Assembly (NCBI GenBank): GCA_963797605.1
Contig: CAWCPX010000007.1
Span: 62,001-126,000 of the forward strand
Source of the DNA: DASQPR01 sp963797605
GTDB lineage: Bacteria; Actinomycetota; Actinomycetes; Mycobacteriales; Micromonosporaceae
Direction of reading: 5' to 3'
DNA: 64,000 nt
Shown: piece by piece, positions 62,582-64,000 of the stretch
Layout of the letters: each line of letters opens with the position of its first letter
Numbering within the stretch: the stretch's first letter is position 1
Made by a program: the position numbers and the translations under genes
The notes under the pieces: model-generated
The model's database searches: none
The model's input: only the letters and a program-made list of their open reading frames with translations
What the model was told of the DNA's origin: nothing

Positions 62582-62679
62582 GGGGAACTCCTCAATGTTG
62601 CGGCGAATGCCGCGTATAGCGGTGCCGGTGTTGTTTCTGACGACGCAGCGCTGCTGGTCGGGTGTCGCGGACGGGGTGC

Positions 62680-63125
62680 TTAGGGCCAGGTGAAGATCGA
62701 GCGCGCCGGCGAGCACCGGACCCGTCACGGTGCCGCGCACCTCGGATGCTTCGAGCGCGACGACCGGGCAGATCGCGGACAGACCACGGCTCGCGACGGC
62801 GACCGGATCCCACCGCACGACCGGGTCGCCGACGGCGACCGCCGTGCCCTCGTCGGCCAGCACCGTGAAACCGTCGCCGCCCAGCGAGACGGTGTCGATG
62901 CCGAGGTGGACGAGCACCGCCCGGCCGTCGGCGGCGACCACCACGAACGCGTGCGGCTTCACCTTCAGCAGCACGCCGTCGATCGGCGCCGTGACCACGT
63001 GCGCGGCCGGGTCGGGTTCGATGGCGATGCCCGGGCCCGACGATCGCCTCCGCGAACACCGGGTCGGGCACCTCGGACAGGGGCACCGCCACGCCCGCGA
63101 GCGGGGCAACGACCTGAAGCTCCAC
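62680..63125 (-). CDS. crr: PTS EIIA component, glucose/GlcNAc family (frameshifted)
   Basis: EIIA of the Glc family, about 148 residues. VVAPLAGVAVPLSEVPDPVF starts the fold, then after a shift near 63040 GIAIEPDPAAHVVTAPIDGV, LLKVKPHAFVVVAADGRAVL and VHLGIDTVSLGGDGF. The His in VHLGID is the phosphorylation site and the His in KPHAF is its partner. A shift near 62695 restores the normal end IFTWP and stop at 62680-62682. GTG 63125 shares one base with the EIIB stop. Confidence 0.9.
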
Positions 63126-63358
63126 TAGAGAATGTCCTCGATGTCGCTGGCCAGCGTGTCCGCCTCGGGGCCGACGATCACCTGCACGATGTTGCCGGAA
63201 CGGATCACGCCGTGCGCGCCGGCCGCCTTCAGGGCCACCTCATTGACGAGCGAGCCGTTGGTGACCTCGGTGCGCAGCCGAGTGATGCACGGCTCGATCT
63301 CAATGATGTTGTCGGCACCGCCCAGACCTGCGACGATGCGCTCCGCTTTGGTGGCCAT
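63125..63358 (-). CDS. PTS EIIB component, glucose/GlcNAc family
   Basis: A 77-residue stand-alone EIIB: ERIVAGLGGADNIIEIEPC, ITRLRTEVTNGSLVNEV and GVIRSGNIVQVIVGPEADT. The Cys in IEPCITRLR is the phosphorylated residue. ATG 63358 follows AGGAG. It is the first gene of the operon EIIB-EIIA-HPr-EI. The matching EIIC membrane gene is not in the window and may lie beyond the right edge or elsewhere. Confidence 0.93.
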   Translation of the reverse strand: MATKAERIVAGLGGADNIIEIEPCITRLRTEVTNGSLVNEVALKAAGAHGVIRSGNIVQVIVGPEADTLASDIEDIL

Positions 63359-63401
63359 GTTTCTCCTACTCGGGGGCTTTTCGAGGATGGATCAGTAAGG
63401 G

Positions 63402-63445
63402 TTGACAACAGTAGACACCATCTGGTCTAGTCCGGTCTAGACGTG
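63402..63445. promoter_or_regulatory. dre-like operator with overlapping promoter between PTS operon and GntR regulator
   Basis: GGTCTAG occurs twice (63424-63430 and 63434-63440) within TCTGGTCTAGTCCGGTCTAG, and the second copy extends to GTCTAGAC. This resembles the DasR-responsive-element (dre) consensus ACTGGTCTAGACCACT. TTGACA at 63402-63407 is a good -35 box for the rightward gene, with its -10 falling on the first half-site. The position between the two divergent starts suits control of both. Confidence 0.65.
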
Positions 63446-63502
63446 ATGGCCATCACGATTTCACCAAAATATTCAGTGAACGAAACCTGCGAAGAGAGCC
63501 GG

Positions 63503-64000
63503 ATGACGCTTGACCAACACGGCCCGGTCCCGAAACACCAGCAGCTTCGCGAGATCCTGCTGGACCTGATCGAGGGATCGACCACCGAAGCCCCGATCCC
63601 GAGCGAACGCGACCTCGCCGCCCGATACGGCGTCGCGCGTATGACCGTGCGCCAGGCGGTCGAGTCGCTCGTGGCCGAGGGCAGGTTGTTCAAGGTTGGC
63701 GGCAAGGGCACGTTCGTGGCCCGTCCCAAGGTCGACCTGCAGGCGCGGCTCACCTCCTTCGGCGAGGAGATGACCCGTCGCGGCATGGTGCCCGAGTTCG
63801 ACCGTGCTCACGTTCGGCCGGGTCGCAGCGACCCTGCAACTCGCGCGCGAGCTCGGCACCGAGCCGGGCAGTCCGCTGGTCTATCTCAAACGTCTCCGTC
63901 TGGCCGACGGCACTCCGATGGCGGTCGAGCGGTCCTGGCTGCCCGAGCGGCTGGTGCCCGGCCTGGCGGACGAACCGGCTCCCGACTCGATTTACGCGAC
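63503..64000 (+). CDS. GntR-family regulator with UTRA domain, DasR-like (partial, one frameshift)
   Basis: The winged helix is PVPKHQQLREILLDLIEGST, PIPSERDLAARYGVARMTV and RQAVESLVAEGRLFKVGGKG. The effector (UTRA) domain begins FVARPKVDLQARLTSFGEEM with TRRGMVPEFDR. After a shift near 63805 it goes on as ELGTEPGSPLVYLKRLRLAD and GTPMAVERSWLPERLVPGLA, and runs off the window. This layout matches DasR/NagR, which sense glucosamine-6-phosphate or GlcNAc-6-phosphate. Its position beside PTS genes with a dre-like site strengthens this. ATG 63503 with weak GAGAG upstream. Confidence 0.88.
   Translation, partial: MTLDQHGPVPKHQQLREILLDLIEGSTTEAPIPSERDLAARYGVARMTVRQAVESLVAEGRLFKVGGKGTFVARPKVDLQARLTSFGEEMTRRGMVPEFDRAHVRPGRSDPATRARARHRAGQSAGLSQTSPSGRRHSDGGRAVLAARAAGARPGGRTGSRLDLRD

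Overview
This 64 kb window comes from the chromosome of a high-GC Gram-positive actinomycete. The evidence is the strong G/C bias at third codon positions, frequent GTG starts, the actinobacterial blocks prfB-ftsE-ftsX-M23 peptidase-smpB-ssrA and clpS-DUF2017, a nickel superoxide dismutase, two DUF3592/TPM-type actinobacterial families, and many start codons placed 6-8 bases after a TANNNT box (leaderless promoters). The genus cannot be fixed from the sequence alone. A free-living soil or plant-associated filamentous actinomycete is the best guess, because of the sugar transporters, extracellular Pro/Ser-linked domains and large regulator content.

Layout. 1-3.5 kb: GNAT acetyltransferase, sodN/sodX (nickel superoxide dismutase and its maturation protease), malic enzyme and an MDR oxidoreductase, all broken by one-base shifts. 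3.5-11 kb: XPB-helicase-associated WYL protein, tryptophan 2,3-dioxygenase, a tyrosine-phosphatase-like protein, a DUF222/HNH protein, and a glutaredoxin-thioredoxin reductase fusion. 11-17.7 kb: a sugar operon (ROK regulator, binding protein, two permeases, GH4 glycosidase, BadF-type kinase). 17.9-24.1 kb: PadR regulator, then the cell-division and ribosome-rescue block with tmRNA. 24.1-30.1 kb: lipoprotein divergent from a receptor Ser/Thr kinase with an extracellular CBM2-like domain, a two-component system, MTA phosphorylase, YqgE, tRNA-Ala. 30.1-43.7 kb: accessory region with two MFS exporters, TetR, a PIN/Phd toxin-antitoxin pair, many small regulators and enzymes, and one copy of a structured intergenic repeat. 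43.7-46.9 kb: second repeat copy, then a membrane-anchored sigma factor carrying a zinc anti-sigma motif and an extracellular glycoside hydrolase domain, divergent from a thaumatin-like surface protein. 46.9-58.4 kb: exonuclease III, NRDE protein, TPM-like protein with PspA, cytochrome oxidase subunit I, pncBA, clpS-DUF2017, and a NarL-type two-component pair. 58.5-64 kb: SDR-VOC fusion, queA-like gene, and a PTS operon (EIIB-EIIA-HPr-EI) divergent from a DasR-like regulator with a dre-like site between them.

The most striking content is carbohydrate sensing at the surface. The sigma/GH fusion (43876-45717) faces a thaumatin-like protein (45892-46884), and the kinase at 24897-26495 carries a cellulose-binding-like ectodomain. 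I infer that these are receptors for external polysaccharide, possibly fungal or plant cell-wall glucan. Two sugar uptake systems (ABC and PTS) complete the picture.

Caution: many conserved genes are interrupted by single-base shifts, clustered at about 0.3-3.3, 14.2-17.0, 39.5-40.5 and 59.8-63.1 kb. Because the residues on both sides are intact and the affected genes include core ones, these look like sequence errors rather than true pseudogenes. Products below are described after mentally repairing these shifts.
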